From a virus, in the IMG/VR virus record IMGVR_UViG_3300042516_000445, positions 1 to 21,421 of that record: a stretch of DNA of 21,421 nt, one strand, 5' to 3'. Every line of letters starts with the position of its first letter. Position 1 is the stretch's first letter. The notes beneath the pieces were generated by a model, which worked only from the letters and a program-made list of their open reading frames with translations, made no database searches and was not told where the DNA came from. Below are positions 21,201 to 21,421 of this stretch, piece after piece. Both the position numbers and the translations under genes were made by a program.

Positions 21201-21421
21201 TGCTGGCTCTCCAAACGCTACCACTTCTTACAAAACTACTTTTGCATTCTCAACAAACGATTTTGCTGGCAGTATCAATGGAAATGTAGTCACAACTGAT
21301 ACATCTGGAGTTATAAACGGTATTGCTGATAATTTGAAAATAGGTGCATCAAACAACAATACATCGTTGATGAATGGTACTATTAAAAAGTTTGCCTACT
21401 ACCCTCGCAGACTTACTAATT
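18241..21421 (+). CDS. Tail fibre protein, T7 gp17-like N-terminus (runs off the right edge)
   Basis: The frame from ATG 18241 (TAAGGA at 18229-18234) stays open to the window end, giving at least 1060 residues against 553 in T7 gp17. Residues 1 to about 125 match the T7 tail fibre N-terminal domain that attaches to the tail ('PYAFTFEILDVTDISVYRGS', 'GDLFANTLNDELDNQTIFVQ'). Residues 175-431 are a 10-residue repeat. An Ala-rich probable coiled coil follows (about 432-470), then 'RPSLLLDFANTKTLDPRITF'. Two related carbohydrate-binding-like modules follow (515-696 and 728-900), then a C-terminal LamG/concanavalin-like part with 'NGTIKKFAYYPRRLTN'. It should bind the host surface sugar. The true C-terminus lies outside the window. 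A shadow reading on the other strand is only a by-product of the repeat. Confidence 0.92.
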   Translation, partial: MADYAISNVPRRVVYAASGVGPYAFTFEILDVTDISVYRGSTLLTLTTDYTVTINANGTGSVTLVTTAGTSNVTIVGAKNIQRTSDFTTGGDLFANTLNDELDNQTIFVQQVAETAERGLKAPVTDPTDIAMTLPAKDGRKGKVLAFDSTTGNPVAGPSLDSLVTVIEQSAYINAVGENIDDVIAVADNEANIDTVAGVSSAVTTVATNISNVNTVADDLNEPTSEIHVVGTNITNVNTVGTNIASVNTVAGNNSNVTTVAGISANVTTVAGISSAVSNVSSISSAVTGVNSNSSNINTVAGQITPTNNVSTVAGISANVSTVAGISANVTTVATNNTNVSTVATNIANVNSVGGNIANVNSVAGNATNINAVNANATNINTVAGINANVTTVATNNANVTTVATNIASVNSVAGNASNINQVASDTTAINAASANATTATTKAAEALASANAASASAAAASAVALGSEPVRHSVRPSLLLDFANTKTLDPRITFTRASTGTFYDGKTVAKAEENLLLNSENFGGSGWQTSNVTTSLNVGASPDGTTTADKIIPNTTSAPHSLFQASITVTGDNVQSVYVKADGYSKVALRESEAGGYHAAFDLSAGTVLATSGCTATITSVGNSWYRIAMVGNRTGLTRWSIYVLDPSYTSGGILGSWAGDGTSGVLLWGAQVEQRSSVTAYTATTTAPITNYIPALQTAASGVARFEHNPVTGESLGLEIEEQRTNLFTYSSEFDNAAWGKTNASITANTIVAPDGALSGDKLVETTASGSHNLEIPSSPLTVTSGIAYTFSVYAKAAERTLLRLYDDSNSSQYTAVFNLSSGTTSDVGSLTTASITLVGNGWYRCSVTYTTASTLLRGRIGIVSGGSSNYTGNGFSGIYIWGAQLEAGSFATSYIPTVASQVTRSADSASMTGTNFSSWYRGDAGTIYAETQASAITSGYQYAMTSGTSTASGAGLFYDSASSRFSYRFWDAGGTAIGVISYTNAGSPNATTSYKTTFAFSTNDFAGSINGNVVTTDTSGVINGIADNLKIGASNNNTSLMNGTIKKFAYYPRRLTN
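18763..19533 (+). repeat. Tandem 30-base (10-residue) repeat region in the tail fibre, about 25 units
   Basis: Residues 175-431 break into 25 units following T/S-V-A-x-N-x-x-N-V-T/N, for example TVATNIANVN, SVAGNATNIN and TVAGISANVT. Twenty-two units are exactly 10 residues. One pair carries four extra residues (around the DDLNEPTSEIH segment) and one unit carries three (AGQITPTNNVS). The regular phase implies a repetitive trimeric fibre shaft. Nucleotide copies have diverged, so expansion is not recent, but adjacent units such as those at 19180-19230 are nearly identical. Confidence 0.9.
19783..20328 (+). repeat. Carbohydrate-binding-like module 1 of the tail fibre
   Basis: Residues 515-696. 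Landmarks in order: NLLLNSENF..W, ASPDGTTTADKI, SVYVKADGYSK, GNSWYRIAMV, LLWGAQVEQ and NYIP. The same landmarks recur in module 2, indicating a duplicated domain of the kind found in phage fibres and carbohydrate-binding proteins. Confidence 0.7.
20422..20940 (+). repeat. Carbohydrate-binding-like module 2 of the tail fibre
   Basis: Residues 728-900. Landmarks: NLFTYSSEFDNAAW, VAPDGALSGDKL, FSVYAKAAERTLL, GNGWYRCSV, IYIWGAQLEAGS and SYIP, parallel to module 1 but clearly diverged. Confidence 0.72.

Noticed and set aside
1-21421. CRISPR array, insertion sequence, tRNA or attachment site
   Set aside because: No spaced identical repeats of CRISPR type, no transposase or terminal inverted repeats, no tRNA-like fold and no integrase were seen; the only tandem repeat is protein-coding.

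Overview
The window is the structural half of a lytic-type, T7-like podophage genome. All genes lie on the + strand, are tightly packed and often overlap by 1 to 4 bases (ATGA or TAATG junctions). The virion genes follow T7 order: small terminase, large terminase, gp13-like acetyltransferase-fold protein, a block of small proteins, portal, scaffold, major capsid protein, tail tubular proteins A and B, three internal virion (ejection) proteins, and a tail fibre with a T7 gp17-like N-terminus. Base composition is moderate (by eye in the low to mid 40s %GC), Shine-Dalgarno sites are clear, and no integrase, repressor, tRNA or host gene is visible. This fits an aquatic podophage of a Gram-negative host, possibly from a metagenome. 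The host genus cannot be read from the sequence.

Layout. 1-960: small pre-packaging genes, including a likely ssDNA-binding-type protein. 960-3150: packaging module (terS, a Cys-rich membrane microprotein, terL). 3147-5274: gp13-like protein, two paralogous small proteins, three small basic proteins and a beta-rich structural protein. 5276-7913: portal, a Bbp19-like protein and scaffold, ended by a strong terminator. 7914-8175: terminator, a candidate promoter and a hairpin-rich leader. 8176-9313: major capsid and an accessory head protein. 9390-12001: tail tube adaptor and nozzle. 12003-18191: three ejection-type proteins plus one carrying an ADP-ribosyltransferase domain. 18241 to the end: a very long tail fibre, open at the right edge.

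How the genes work together: TerS and TerL dock on the portal to fill a head built from scaffold and capsid protein. The tubular proteins close the head and form the short tail. The internal proteins are expected to be ejected into the cell to extend the tail and possibly to modify host targets, and the fibre binds the host surface.

The most striking observation is an in-frame amber codon (TAG) exactly at the Ser/Thr position of the Walker A motif of the large terminase. The reading frame is otherwise intact on both sides. The only two annotated genes that end in TAG both have a second in-frame stop within three codons. The case for a simple mutation or sequence error, as against amber suppression, is therefore open. 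Other points worth following are the virion-associated ADP-ribosyltransferase, the structured RNA leader before the capsid gene, the 25-unit decapeptide repeat in the fibre, and the cluster of small basic proteins between terminase and portal.
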